A stretch of 64,000 nucleotides of DNA from positions 434,001 to 498,000 of the forward strand of contig NZ_CP012808.1 in assembly GCF_001307195.1 (NCBI RefSeq), given 5' to 3'. The notes beneath the pieces were generated by a model. The model was not told the DNA's origin and searched no databases. It saw only the letters and a list, made by a program, of their open reading frames with translations. Each line of letters starts with the position of its first letter. Position 1 is the first letter of the stretch. Positions 1-10,300 of the stretch are shown one piece after another. Source of the stretch: Acinetobacter equi. Its GTDB lineage: Bacteria; Pseudomonadota; Gammaproteobacteria; Pseudomonadales; Moraxellaceae. The translations under genes were made by a program, and so were the position numbers.

Positions 1-113
1 TTTCTGAGTTTAAGTTGAACTTGGCTATCGTCGATAAAATCTGCATAAGATGCAGTTGTTCCCAAAGTTGCTGTCGCAGCAAGAAGTGCTATCCATAATG
101 TTTGACGACGCAT
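1..113 (-). CDS. OprD-family outer-membrane porin, N-terminal fragment (cut by window edge)
   Basis: Only the first 37 codons are inside the window; the gene continues to the left. The product begins MRRQTLWIALLAATATLG, a classic signal peptide ending in SYA, and the mature start reads DFIDDSQVQLKLR. A mature N terminus with an acidic D-D-S run followed by a K-L-R strand is typical of OprD/OprQ-type substrate-specific porins of Pseudomonas and Acinetobacter. It lies near aromatic-catabolism enzymes, so uptake of an aromatic acid is a reasonable inference. The family call rests on a short stretch and is moderate. Confidence 0.6.
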   Translation of the reverse strand, partial: MRRQTLWIALLAATATLGTTASYADFIDDSQVQLKLR

Positions 114-428
114 GGCTAAATTCCCATTAATCAAATTAAGCTATAGCGCCATCATGCTTAACAATAGTCAGTTTAAAAATCCGACCTGAGTAGTAACCTT
201 TTTTCTACACTACGACTTTTTTGAACTAATATTTTTTATACATCTCAATGTTAAGTGTTTTTAAATATAAGATATTTCTCATAAAAATCACCTTTCAAAA
301 ATAACCATATGTTATTTAAAGTAATATTATAAAAAAAACTTATTCCAACCTAATATTTATCGCTTTTAGCGTTAACCACTTTTTTAAGAACTTTTTTATA
401 TAATTTACTCTTATAAGAAAAAACTTCC
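114..428. other. AT-rich intergenic stretch
   Basis: About 315 bases separate the porin start from the end of the decayed EamA gene. It should hold the porin promoter and leader. I see no convincing ORF, RNA gene or strong hairpin. Confidence 0.5.
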
Positions 429-1328
429 TTAAGATTCATATTTCTTATTGTTGTTTTTTTCAAATAATTTAGATGTGTTATATAAAATAATTCCAACAGT
501 ACATAGCACTCCTGTAATCATCGTACTTAATGCAATTTGTTCACCTAAAAATAAATGTGCAAAAAGAATAATCGCAACAGGTACAAAAGCCATCATAGTA
601 GATGCCCTCATCGCGCCTAATGATCTAATTAAATAACTCATAAAAAACAGAGCTATCAAATTTACAACAATTCCTTGATACACGGCTTGGAAAGCAATAT
701 TTTTTAAACTCGCATTGGTCAAATTGCTTGGTAAAAACATCCAAAAAGGTAAAAAAATAAAAAGTTAATGATTGGAACAAAAATCATAATAAGCTTAAGG
801 TTAATCTACCAACGGTTGATTGCAACTGAATAAAAAGACATACAAGCCGATGATATTAAAAATAATAAAAAAGCCTCATAAGTAATACTTTTATAAGAGA
901 GCAACAATAAACTTGAACCCACAATCATAAATATGGCAAAAATTTGGATTTTATTTATTTTTTCTCTGATCCAAATATAAATAATAATTGCAGACATAAC
1001 TGGTAAAAAACCATTCACAATTAAACCAACATTAGCTGCATTAGATAATTTAAGTCCAATTAGGCTTGTGATTAAATAAAAACTTCCATAAAACAATGAG
1101 CATATAATGATAGAAAGTGAAAAAATTTTCTTTTTATCACTCCTGTTTAAAAATAGAAAAAAAGGGAAAACAATGACAGATGCAATAAAAAAACGAATGA
1201 TGACAATATCCCATTCAGTTAAATCATTATGAATTCCATACTTAGAGACACCCCCATCCTGACCAAATACATACAACAATAATTCCTGAAAGAATGCCCA
1301 AAAGAACGCCTATTTTGTTAGATTCCAT
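429..1328 (-). pseudogene. EamA/DMT-superfamily transporter, disrupted
   Basis: Pieces in different frames together cover one drug/metabolite transporter of about 10 membrane segments. An ATG at 1328 starts MESNKIGVLLGIL and runs to a W-S-G-W motif. The frame then shifts at a C5 run near 1251-1255 and continues as GVSKYGIHNDLTEWDIVIIR, the usual end of the first EamA helix. This second piece ends at a TAG at 806-808 after SVAINRW. The C-terminal piece (from about 740 down to 429) is in yet another frame, entered near the poly-T tract around 755. Two frameshifts plus a nonsense codon make this a pseudogene rather than a single sequencing error. The substrate of the intact ancestor is unknown. 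Confidence 0.75.
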
Positions 1329-1468
1329 TTAAATTTATCCTTCTTATTTATCTCCATTCTATTTCTAATTTTTGCGATATTTATTTTTATTAATATTTTC
1401 TAAATAAACAAGCATTTCAAATAAACAATGTTTGTTGTTTTATTCTTTTAAATCTTTCTATCTTATAT

Positions 1469-1500
1469 AAAAAAAGCACCCCTTTTAGGAATGCCTTTCT
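1469..1500 (-). terminator. Rho-independent terminator after the aldolase gene
   Basis: Read on the minus strand, AAAGGCATTCC, a short TAAAA loop and GGGGTGCTT form a stem with two G-U pairs, followed by a run of T. It lies just downstream of the aldolase stop codon and would end the hydratase-dehydrogenase-aldolase transcript. Confidence 0.55.
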
Positions 1501-1517
1501 TAGCAATTTTTTATAAA

Positions 1518-2537
1518 TTATGCTTGAAGTTCACGAGCTTTAGACATTGTTAATGCTAAGTCTTCGATCATGTCTTCCTGACCACCAACTGTACCACGGC
1601 GACCAAGTTCCATCAGAATTTCACGAGCAGAAACACCATATTTCGCTTCTGCACGTTTAGCAAATAACAAGAATGAAGAGTAAACACCTGCATAACCTAA
1701 AGTTGCTGCATCACGGTCAGCACGAATAGGATTATGCATCATTGGAATCACAAGATCTTCAGCAATATCTTGTACTTTGAACAAGTCAACGCCAGTGTCC
1801 ATACCCATACGGTTAGCAACAGCAATGAAAAGTTCAAGCGGTGTATTACCTGCACCCGCACCAAGACCTGCAGATGCAAGATCGACACGTACCGCACCTG
1901 CTTGTACCGCAGCAACAGTATTTGAAACACCCATACCTAAGTTATGATGTCCGTGGAAACCGAGCTCAATACTTGGGTCTAAGTGTTGACGTAAGTGACC
2001 AACGCGGTCAAGTACGTCTTGAGGAAGCATGTAACCTGCTGAGTCTGTTACATAAATACAGTTTGCACCGTAAGACACCATCTTTTTCGCTTCTTCAAGC
2101 AATTTTTCAGGTGATGCCATGTGAGCAAGCATTAAGAAGCCCACTGTATCCATTTCTAACTTACGCGCAGCCGTAATATGCTGTTCAGAACAGTCTGCTT
2201 CTGTACAGTGTGTTGCAACACGAATTGTTGAAACACCAATTTCATGTGCCATTTTCAAATGGTCAACCGTACCAATACCAGGAAGAAGTAATGCAGATAC
2301 TTTTGCATTTTTCATACGTGGCACAACAGCAGATAAGTATTCTTCGTCAGTTGCAGCAGCAAAACCATAGTTTACTGAAGAGCCACCAAGACCATCACCG
2401 TGTGTTACCTCAATTAAAGGAACACCAGCATCATCAAGTGCTGTTGAAATTGCAATCATTTGCTCAACAGTAGTTTGATGGCGCTGTGGATGCATACCAT
2501 CACGTAAAGTCATATCATGAACAATAATCTTAGACAT
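1518..2537 (-). CDS. dmpG: 4-hydroxy-2-oxovalerate aldolase
   Basis: This 339-residue protein belongs to the DRE-TIM metallolyase family (DmpG/BphI/MhpE). It cleaves 4-hydroxy-2-oxovalerate to pyruvate and acetaldehyde as the last step of meta-cleavage of aromatic rings. The N-terminal [13 protein letters not shown] carries the catalytic Arg and metal-binding Asp. [11 protein letters not shown] supplies the two metal-binding His, and [13 protein letters not shown] matches the family. The length is normal. The gene is 11 nt downstream of the acetaldehyde dehydrogenase, its usual channelling partner: acetaldehyde passes directly between the two subunits in known complexes. It is third in the operon. 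The symbol could equally be mhpE. Confidence 0.93.
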   Translation of the reverse strand: MSKIIVHDMTLRDGMHPQRHQTTVEQMIAISTALDDAGVPLIEVTHGDGLGGSSVNYGFAAATDEEYLSAVVPRMKNAKVSALLLPGIGTVDHLKMAHEIGVSTIRVATHCTEADCSEQHITAARKLEMDTVGFLMLAHMASPEKLLEEAKKMVSYGANCIYVTDSAGYMLPQDVLDRVGHLRQHLDPSIELGFHGHHNLGMGVSNTVAAVQAGAVRVDLASAGLGAGAGNTPLELFIAVANRMGMDTGVDLFKVQDIAEDLVIPMMHNPIRADRDAATLGYAGVYSSFLLFAKRAEAKYGVSAREILMELGRRGTVGGQEDMIEDLALTMSKARELQA

Positions 2538-2548
2538 GAGGTTGCTCC

Positions 2549-3445
2549 TTAAGCTTCAGCTTTATTAAAAACGTGTTCTGCAAACATTTCTGCAGTACGT
2601 GCAGCTGCCGCAGTCATAATGTCGAGGTTACCTGCATATTTCGGCAAGAAGTCGCCCAAACCTTCCACTTCTAAGAAGATAGAAACACGGTTACCATCAA
2701 AAATTGGACCATTTACAAGTTTGTAACCTGGTACATATTTTTGAACTTCTTTAATCATTGCATGTACTGATTCAGTAATTGCCGCTTGATCTGGTTCACC
2801 TTCTACTAGGCAATGCACAGTATCACGCATCATTAATGGTGGCTCAGCAGGGTTAATGATGATGATTGCTTTACCTTGTTTCGCACCACCAACTTTCTCA
2901 ATAGCGCCCGCAGTTGTACGTGTAAATTCATCAATATTTTTACGTGTACCTGGACCTACCGACTTCGTTGATACAGTTGCAATAATTTCACCATATTCAA
3001 CAGGCTGAACACGAGAAACCGCAGCAACCATTGGAATTGTTGCCTGACCACCACAAGTTACCATGTTTACATTTGGCACTTCACCAGCAGCAAGTAATGC
3101 TTCAAGGTTTACAGGTGGTACGCAGAATGGACCAATTGCAGCAGGTGTTAAGTCAATCATTAACACGCCAAGTTCATTTAACTTGCGGCTGTTTTCAGCA
3201 TGTACGTATGCAGAAGTTGCATCGAATGCAATTTTGATATCATCTTCTAAAACATGAGGAAGAAGACCATCAACACCTTCAGCAGTGGTTTTTAAACCCA
3301 TTTTCGCAGCACGAGCCAAACCTTCAGAAGTAGGATCAATACCCACCATCCAAACTGGCTCTAACCATTCGCTACGTTGTAATTTGTAAAGTAAATCAGT
3401 ACCAATATTACCTGGACCGATCATTGCACATTTAATCTTTTTCAT
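2549..3445 (-). CDS. dmpF: Acetaldehyde dehydrogenase (acylating)
   Basis: This 298-residue DmpF/BphJ/MhpF-type enzyme converts acetaldehyde, NAD and CoA to acetyl-CoA. The N-terminal [14 protein letters not shown] is the Rossmann NAD-binding loop. [13 protein letters not shown] holds the catalytic Cys at about residue 131. I chose the ATG at 3445 because AAGAGAAG sits 6 nt upstream; a TTG two codons earlier is possible. The gene lies between the hydratase (25 nt upstream) and the aldolase (11 nt downstream) and probably forms a heterotetramer with the aldolase. Confidence 0.94.
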   Translation of the reverse strand: MKKIKCAMIGPGNIGTDLLYKLQRSEWLEPVWMVGIDPTSEGLARAAKMGLKTTAEGVDGLLPHVLEDDIKIAFDATSAYVHAENSRKLNELGVLMIDLTPAAIGPFCVPPVNLEALLAAGEVPNVNMVTCGGQATIPMVAAVSRVQPVEYGEIIATVSTKSVGPGTRKNIDEFTRTTAGAIEKVGGAKQGKAIIIINPAEPPLMMRDTVHCLVEGEPDQAAITESVHAMIKEVQKYVPGYKLVNGPIFDGNRVSIFLEVEGLGDFLPKYAGNLDIMTAAAARTAEMFAEHVFNKAEA

Positions 3446-3470
3446 GAACAACTTCTCTTAAAATCCGTTT

Positions 3471-4268
3471 TTATTCAGCAGCAAAAGTAGCAGTTACTGA
3501 ACCGAAACCTTCAATTTCCACAACAAACTCATCGCCTGCATTTGCCACAACCATTGGACCTAATGCACCCGTTAAAATGATGTCACCAGCCAATAAAGGA
3601 CGACCACGACGAACCATTTCATCTGCTAACCAAACAGCAGCATTCAATGGATTTGAAAGACATGCTTTACCAATACCTTGAGAAACAACTTCACCAGCAC
3701 GTGTCATTGTCATTTTGCAATTTACAAGATCTAAGTTCTCAAGTTTTACTGGCTTAGAACCTAAAACATATGCTGCTGAAGATGCATTATCAGCAACAGT
3801 ATCAATCAATGAAATTTTCCAATTTTCGATACGGCTATCAACGACTTCAACTGCAGGTAGTGCATATTCTGTTGCACTAATAATGTCTGCATAAGTATGT
3901 TTTTCTTGCGTTAAATCTTTATTAATAATGAGCGCAATTTCAGCTTCTACTTTAGGTTGAATCAATAATCCTGCTGGAATTGCTTCACCATCGCCAAATG
4001 CCATATCAGCAAATAGCATACCGAAGTCTGGAGAGCCCACACCTAATTGCTTTTGAACAGCAACAGACGTTAAACCAATTTTACGACCCACAAGACGACG
4101 ACCTTCAGCAATCGCACGTTTAGTATTGGCTTCTTGAACGGCATAAGCGATATCTACGTCTGCACTTTCCCCACCCAATTGTGGGCGAATAGGCGCAATC
4201 GCATTTTTTGATAATTCAGCTTCTCTTAATGCTAAAGCAACTGATTCAACAACAGCAGAATTCGACAT
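3471..4268 (-). CDS. dmpE: 2-oxopent-4-enoate hydratase (2-hydroxypentadienoate hydratase)
   Basis: This 265-residue member of the fumarylacetoacetase-like hydratase/decarboxylase family adds water to 2-hydroxypenta-2,4-dienoate, giving 4-hydroxy-2-oxovalerate. GRKIGLTSVAVQKQLGV and QPKVEAEIALI are the family signatures, the latter with the acidic metal ligands. The ATG at 4268 is preceded by AAGGAA at good spacing and is preferred over an upstream in-frame TTG. It is the first gene of the three-gene operon. No ring-hydroxylating enzyme or extradiol dioxygenase is in the window, so the upstream pathway cannot be named. A 4-oxalocrotonate decarboxylase of the same family is the main alternative; gene order favours hydratase. 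Confidence 0.88.
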   Translation of the reverse strand: MSNSAVVESVALALREAELSKNAIAPIRPQLGGESADVDIAYAVQEANTKRAIAEGRRLVGRKIGLTSVAVQKQLGVGSPDFGMLFADMAFGDGEAIPAGLLIQPKVEAEIALIINKDLTQEKHTYADIISATEYALPAVEVVDSRIENWKISLIDTVADNASSAAYVLGSKPVKLENLDLVNCKMTMTRAGEVVSQGIGKACLSNPLNAAVWLADEMVRRGRPLLAGDIILTGALGPMVVANAGDEFVVEIEGFGSVTATFAAE

Positions 4269-4789
4269 CGATGTTTCCTTAAACTGCAAAAATAGGACTT
4301 AACACATCATCTGTAAGGAGAGAGAGTTTGGGAATCATAATGTCTTTCCATCAGACCTTATGACGACCTATTACAGATGCGGTATAGATATTTACGAGCT
4401 TAGAATCATTTTTTTCGCACAGGAAGACCAATACATATTTTATTTATAACTATAGTTACAACCTATAATAAATTTCATATTAATTATTTAAAAACAACAT
4501 CTTAATTTATTTTATTCACTTCAAAAAATAACTAAAGTAATATTTAAATTCAGCATTCAGACTAAAATACTTGGCTTATACGACTAAAAGATAAGAGCAT
4601 CCTTTATAAATTGATCGCTTAAACTTCCACCTCAACTCTCAAATTAGATAATATTTAATAAAAACAATAACATAAAATATAAAATCACAGCCTTTTACTT
4701 TTTTTATTTTCTAGGTTTTCTTTAAATTTATTGTTAAAAAATATTAAGTTATCTAAAAACTATATGCTTTAAATTATTAAAGTCATAAA
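4269..4789. other. Intergenic region with paired inverted 9-mers upstream of the hydratase operon
   Basis: The stretch is AT-rich with no ORF I can support. CATCTGTAA at 4308-4316 is repeated in inverted orientation as TTACAGATG at 4371-4379, a spacing that would suit a dimeric regulator or a looped operator controlling the catabolic operon. No regulator gene is adjacent, so this is only a candidate. Confidence 0.35.
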
Positions 4790-4814
4790 AAAGAGAAAGA
4801 TATACTTTCTCTTT
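4790..4814 (-). terminator. Terminator after the HAD phosphatase gene
   Basis: AAAGAGAAAG and CTTTCTCTTT form a 10-bp stem with a 5-nt loop. On the minus strand it is followed by a run of six T. A second small hairpin (TCTAAT/ATTAGA, 4816-4833) sits between it and the gene. Confidence 0.65.
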
Positions 4815-4845
4815 AATCTAATCGGACAATTAGATGTACATATTT

Positions 4846-5505
4846 TTACGAAGCAATAATATGTTGTTTTAAAAATTGATGTAAGTCGCTCACATTATCT
4901 GCAATATATAAAGGAGCAAATTGATTTAAAACAGCAGTACTATGTACACCATAAGAAACACCAATACGTGGCATTGCAATATTCTGGGCCATTTCTAAAT
5001 CGTAAGAGGTATCTCCCACCATAATCGCTTGATCTGCATTTAGACCAGTTTCATTTAAAATTTCTTCAAGCATTAATGGGTCAGGCTTTGACTTTGTTTC
5101 ACTGGCTGCACGCGTAACATCAAATAAATCTATACTTTGCGTTTGACCTAGTACACGATCTAAACCGCGACGGCTCTTTCCTGTGGCCACAGCTAATTTT
5201 ATACCTTGCTCCTTCAAATCATGAAGCATAACTGCTACACCAGCAAACCAAATATCACCCTTAGAATTTTCAACATAATGATCGCCATAGCATTGTAAAA
5301 TTGCATCATGTAATTCAGGAACGTTTGGAAATAAAATTTCTGCAACTTCAGGTAAACCCAAACCAATAATACTTTTTGCTGCCTCATCAGTTAAAGGCTG
5401 TTCGAAAGTTTGAGCTGCAAACTTTAAACTCTGAACAATTTGACCAACTGAATCAAATAAAGTGCCATCCCAATCAAAAATAATGAGCTTTATAGGTGAT
5501 GTCAT
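4846..5505 (-). CDS. HAD-superfamily hydrolase, phosphoglycolate-phosphatase-like
   Basis: The product is 219 residues. FDWDGTLFDS near residue 10 contains the nucleophile and acid Asp of motif I (D11, D13). AVATGKSRRGLD is motif II/III, and MVGDTSYDLEMA is motif IV with metal-binding Asp. The cap domain is helical, as in subfamily IA enzymes such as Gph. It follows rluC by 131 nt on the same strand, an arrangement also known from Pseudomonas. The substrate cannot be told from sequence: a phosphoglycolate or nucleotide phosphatase is plausible. Confidence 0.85.
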   Translation of the reverse strand: MTSPIKLIIFDWDGTLFDSVGQIVQSLKFAAQTFEQPLTDEAAKSIIGLGLPEVAEILFPNVPELHDAILQCYGDHYVENSKGDIWFAGVAVMLHDLKEQGIKLAVATGKSRRGLDRVLGQTQSIDLFDVTRAASETKSKPDPLMLEEILNETGLNADQAIMVGDTSYDLEMAQNIAMPRIGVSYGVHSTAVLNQFAPLYIADNVSDLHQFLKQHIIAS

Positions 5506-5593
5506 ATATGAATTTCCTTGGTCATTCCATTTAACGAAGCTCTCAATTCATGAAATGAGTAGCAATGCTATATAAAAAATTATAATCGGGCGG

Positions 5594-5630
5594 ATTTATC
5601 TAACCTCTCTCAAAGAAAGGTTAGATAAAT
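5594..5630. terminator. 13-bp perfect hairpin between rluC and the HAD gene
   Basis: ATTTATCTAACCT (5594-5606) pairs perfectly with AGGTTAGATAAAT (5618-5630) across an 11-nt loop, just after the rluC stop. A clear T run is missing on either strand, so it may be an mRNA 3' end stabiliser or partial terminator rather than a strong terminator. Confidence 0.5.
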
Positions 5631-5636
5631 TCAATT

Positions 5637-6599
5637 TTAATCTTCTGAAGTTGTTACAGGTTTATCCGCTTTTTGTGCACGAAGCTGTGCAACTAAACTT
5701 TGCATATCTTCAGGCAATGGAGCTTCTATCGTTTCATATCCTGGAATTTCAAGACGCATTGCATGTAAACACAAACGACGCGGCTTTGGACCACGGTATG
5801 CAGTTTCATGACCATATTTATCATCCCCAATCAAAGGATGACCAATACTTAAACCATGAACACGGATTTGATGCGTACGACCAGAAAGTGGCGAAGCATA
5901 AACCAATGATGCATGCATAAACCGTTCAGCAACATTCCATTGGGTTTTAGACTCTTTCCCCTCTTTAGATACACATACACGACGCTCACCATTCGCTAAC
6001 TCATAACGATGTAATGGTGCATCAATCAGTTGCTTATCTAAAGCTACTTGTCCTTTTACAATTGCTGCATAAGTTTTTTTAATTTTATGCTCACGGAGTA
6101 AATCTTGAAGCGTTTTTAAAACACTCCGCTTCTTACTCACCATCACCAAGCCTGATGTATCTCGGTCAATACGATGAATAAGTTCTAAATATTTTTTTCC
6201 CGTTGCTGCACGTAAAGCTTCGATCAAGCCGTAAGCAACACCACTACCACCATGAACTGCTATTCCTGAAGGTTTATTAATCACTAATAAGCCTTCGTCT
6301 TCATATACAACTCTACTTAAAAGACTTTGAGCAACTTTATCTGAAACAGGAGCATCAGTTTCATCTTTTTGCTCGTAACGTATTGGTGCAACACGAATTT
6401 GATCACCAATTGCAAGCTTAGTTTCTGCTTTAATTCGTTTTTTATTTATACGAACTTGACCTTCACGAATGAGACGATAAATTCGACTTTTAGGCACACC
6501 TTTGAGACGTTTAAATAAAAAATTATCAATGCGCTGACCCGCTTGATGTTCATCCACTTCGAACCAAGTGACATTTTGCCATTCTTGTGTAGAATTCAT
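5637..6599 (-). CDS. rluC: 23S rRNA pseudouridine(955/2504/2580) synthase
   Basis: This 320-residue RluA-family enzyme isomerises three uridines of 23S rRNA. An S4 RNA-binding domain occupies about residues 21-70 (QRIDNFLFKRLKGVPKSRIY). The catalytic motif HRIDRDTSGLV places the nucleophilic Asp at residue 145. The C-terminal segment GRTHQIRVHGLSIGHPLIGDDKYG is the conserved RluC/RluD end. It is divergent from rne, the arrangement also found in E. coli, which supports the identification. Confidence 0.95.
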   Translation of the reverse strand: MNSTQEWQNVTWFEVDEHQAGQRIDNFLFKRLKGVPKSRIYRLIREGQVRINKKRIKAETKLAIGDQIRVAPIRYEQKDETDAPVSDKVAQSLLSRVVYEDEGLLVINKPSGIAVHGGSGVAYGLIEALRAATGKKYLELIHRIDRDTSGLVMVSKKRSVLKTLQDLLREHKIKKTYAAIVKGQVALDKQLIDAPLHRYELANGERRVCVSKEGKESKTQWNVAERFMHASLVYASPLSGRTHQIRVHGLSIGHPLIGDDKYGHETAYRGPKPRRLCLHAMRLEIPGYETIEAPLPEDMQSLVAQLRAQKADKPVTTSED

Positions 6600-6707
6600 A
6601 CAGTTACTATGACCTAAAAAATACTGAATTTGATTAATAAATAAGCGGTTGATCTATACTTTTCACAAGAAACATTCGTTTAGCCCATAGGCAGATGATG
6701 CAAGGTT

Positions 6708-6716
6708 TGGTATAGT
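6708..6716 (+). promoter_or_regulatory. Candidate extended -10 promoter for rne
   Basis: TGG immediately followed by TATAGT makes an extended -10 element. A good -35 box is not obvious. If used, transcription would start near 6723 and rne would carry a leader of about 625 nt. Confidence 0.35.
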
Positions 6717-7348
6717 CAGCGCACGGAAACCATCGTATAAGAGTAAAATTGTTTTAATTCAGTTGATACTGAAATGAATAAAACAGTCAAAACCCTTACA
6801 GCGCATAGGTCCCAAAAGAATTATGCCGACGCCGAAGGCTTATTATATCGGCAAAACTGCAAGCTGTTACGTTTAATTGTACTTTAGGTACAGCCAGTTT
6901 GCTCAAAAAATATGTCGCCAACATATATGTTGGCTTTTAAACGTTAACTGATACACATCAGATTAGTCGCTCCCTGATGTTAAATTCAGGCTACAGCGTT
7001 GATGTATTGGATCTGCACTAATTGTAAAATGCGATGATTAATTCCGCATTTAGTAGACGCTCTATCGAATATGAAGGGATGATCTTGAGCAATGTGACAG
7101 TGAAAGTTACTCACATCCAATGCACCGCTAGTCCGCCAGTGAATCACACAGGTGACTTTAATCGTTTAAAGATTGAAGCCGTATTGCCATCATCAATACG
7201 TGAATCAAAACCGAAGTCCAATTAGAGACCGGTAATAAAACTCAGACCACAATCGGTTTATTTGAGATCTGAGCATTGATCCGTGATGTTTGATGTTCGC
7301 TACGCGTAACGCGATGTTTGTTGTGTATCACTATAAGGTGTTACACCC
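6717..7348 (+). promoter_or_regulatory. Long structured rne 5' leader
   Basis: About 630 nt precede rne without a convincing gene. Several hairpins are visible: TGCCGA/TCGGCA (6824-6853) enclosing GCC-GAA-GGC, a perfect 18-bp palindrome at 6917-6934 followed by TTTT, and GC-rich pairing near the start codon. RNase E genes of Gammaproteobacteria use a long 5' UTR for autoregulated mRNA decay, so this is probably the same kind of sensor. A 63-codon ORF at 7034-7225 lies in it, but its composition gives no support for a protein. Confidence 0.6.
6917..6938 (+). promoter_or_regulatory. Perfect palindrome plus U-run in the rne leader
   Basis: GCCAACATATATGTTGGC is a perfect 18-nt palindrome, followed at once by TTTT. 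In RNA it gives a stem of 7-8 bp with a tiny loop and a short U tract. This resembles an attenuator or a processing hairpin. Confidence 0.5.
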
Positions 7349-10300
7349 ATGAAACGTATGTTGATTAATGCAACACATGCCGAAGAAATTCGCGTTGCAC
7401 TTGTCACTGGTCAGCGTCTTTACGATTTTGATTTAGAAAACCGTACCCGTGAACAAAAAAAATCTAATATTTATAAAGGTCACGTGACTCGCGTTGAACC
7501 TTCTTTAGAAGCTGTATTCGTCGAATACGGAGCTGGTCGCCAAGGCTTCTTATCAATGCGAGAAATCGCAAACTCTTACTACAAAGCAGATCCTCGCCAA
7601 ACTTCAAACATCAGAGAGCTGATTACTGAAGGCACTGAACTTTTGGTGCAAGTAGAAAAAGAAGAACGTGGTAATAAAGGTGCTGCTCTTTCGACTTTTA
7701 TCTCTTTAGCTGGTCGCTATTTAGTTCTTATGCCAAACAATCCGAAAGGTGGTGGTATTAGCCGCCAAATTTCAGGATCTGTTCGTGAAGAGCTTAAAGA
7801 AACTTTAGCTTCTTTAAATATTCCTCGCGGTATGAGCGTTATTGTACGTACTGCTGGTATTGGTCGCTCTCAAGAAGAATTACAACTAGATTTACAACAC
7901 TTGCTTGATCTTTGGACACAAATTCAAAGTACTGCGAATTCTGGCCCATCTCCAATGCTTGTTCATCAAGAAGCTGGCGTTGTAACGCGTGCTATTCGTG
8001 ATTACTTACGTGACGATGTTTCAGAAATTTTAATTGATTCTGAGCAAGCTTATAACGAAGCATATAACTTTGTTAAAGCTGTAATGCCACGTCAATTAGA
8101 AAAATTAAAAACATATACATTAAATGAGCCTTTATTTGCTCACTTTGGTATTGAAAGCCAAATTCAAACTGCTTACGAACGTGAAGTTAAACTTCCTTCA
8201 GGTGGTTCAATTGTTATTGACCAAACCGAAGCATTAGTTTCTATTGATATTAACTCTGCAAAATCAACTCGTGGTCATGACGTTGAAGAAACTGCATTAA
8301 ATACAAACATAGAAGCTGCAGAAGAAATTGCTCGCCAACTTCGTCTACGTGATATTGGTGGTTTGGTTGTAATCGACTTCATCGATATGACTAAAGACCG
8401 TAACCAACGTATGGTTGAAGCAAAACTTCGTGAAGCAACACAAAGCGATCGTGCTCGTATTCAATTCGGTCAATTATCTCGCTTTGGTTTAATGGAAATG
8501 AGCCGTCAACGCTTACGACCATCTTTAGAAGAAGCTACTGGTTATGTTTGCCCTCGCTGTCATGGTACAGGTATGGTGCGTGACCTTCGCTCTCTTTCTC
8601 TTTCTATCATGCGTAAAGTTGAAGAAATTGCACTTCGCGAACGCCATGGTGAAGTTCAGGTTCAAGTTCCTGTAGAAATTGCGGCATTCTTATTAAATGA
8701 AAAGCGCCATAGTCTTGTCTACTTAGAACAAACATCAAATGTACGTGTAACTGTATTACCTCACCCACATTTAGAAACGCCACATTACGAAATTTCTTAT
8801 AACCCAGAAGGTTTTGCACCAACAAGTTATGAGCGTACTGAAGCGACTCGCAATAGCGAAAAAGAATTAGGTTATGAATCATCTGAATGGCATTTGGATG
8901 AAGAGCAAACTCATCAGCATACTGCTCAGACAAACCATGACAAAGGTTCAAAAAGACAAAAGTCTCCACAACAAAATGCACCTGTTACAGCTCAAAAAGC
9001 ACCTACTGTAGCAGCACCTTCAACTAGCCCATGTGCTTGGTTAGAAAATTTATTTGTACAAAAGCAAGCTGCGACTATTGATCAGTCACGCACAGCAAAT
9101 AATGCTGCAGCTGCAATTGAACAAATGGTTAATGGTGGTGCTGTAAGTCGTGGACAGTTTGGGCAAATTAACCAAACTCAAACTATTCCAAACCACACAG
9201 CAACTCAAAATAATGATGCAAATGCTTATTTAGCACCATCTTCAGTTACTCAAAAACCTGAACGTGATGCAGCAGAAAAAGCAGAGCGTGAAGAAAAGCG
9301 TCCTGCTAAAAAGCGCAATAACAACAATAAGCATAAAGAGCAACGTGAACAAAATAATCAACATGATCAACAACAAAATATTGTTCATGAAGAAATTGTT
9401 CAAGTTTCTCGCCAAGATCAACGTCAAGAAGCACGTGAAAATAAACGTAATTCTCGTCGTCAACATCAACATGATCAACACCAAGAAACTCAGCAAAATC
9501 ATGAGCAAAACTCGGTGCCACGTCGTGACCGCAACAACCAACAACGTCCAAACAGACCAAATCGCCAACGTGATCCAAGTGTGTTAAATGAACCTGTTGT
9601 TGCAACTGAAGTTACTGCTGAAGCGAAACAAGAGCAATCAGTAAAGCAGCCTCAAGTTGAATTAATCAATGCACCAAAATCAGAAATGATTCCAACTGCA
9701 CTGGTTGTAAATGTTGATCAAGCGAAAAGTGAAATTGTTGCATTAAATAACAATACTCATGTCGTTCCTCAAATCGCACCAACAGAAGCAAAAGTTGAAG
9801 CGCCTGTTGTAGCAGAAAAAGTACAGCCACAAATTGAGGTTGTATCAAAGCAAGATGAACAACAAAATATTGTTCAGCAACCTGTTAAACGTGCAAGCAA
9901 CGATCCTCGCCAACGTCGTCGTGAACAACGCAATGCGCAAGCACAGCCTCGTACACCTAAAATTGCACCTTCTCAAGTGCCAACATTAGGTCAATATACG
10001 GTGGGCAGTTTAATTCGCCATATTTATGGTGATGATTGTGCTGTATTAATTGAACAGTTTGGACTTATTCCAACATTCAATCGCGCATTACAAAAATTTG
10101 CAGATCAATACAGTGCTTCTGTCGCTTCAGCACAACAAATGCCTGAAGAAGACAAAAAACCTGTTACACGTGATGTGGAAGTAACCAAGGCTCAATTAGA
10201 AGCAGAACCTGCTCCTATTTTAGACTTAACACCACCAAAACCTGTATCAGAAAAACGTGTTGCAAATGATCCTCGTGAACGTCGTCGTTTAGCTAAACTT

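Noticed and set aside
2210..2473. Plus-strand ORF opposite the aldolase gene
   Set aside because: It is Gln/His-rich antisense shadow of a well-identified enzyme.
7034..7225. 63-codon ORF in the rne leader
   Set aside because: It has no ribosome-binding site or protein-like composition, and it overlaps structured leader RNA.
9242..9605. Several open frames (both strands) inside rne
   Set aside because: They arise from the low-complexity Arg/Asn/Gln/His codons of the RNase E tail.
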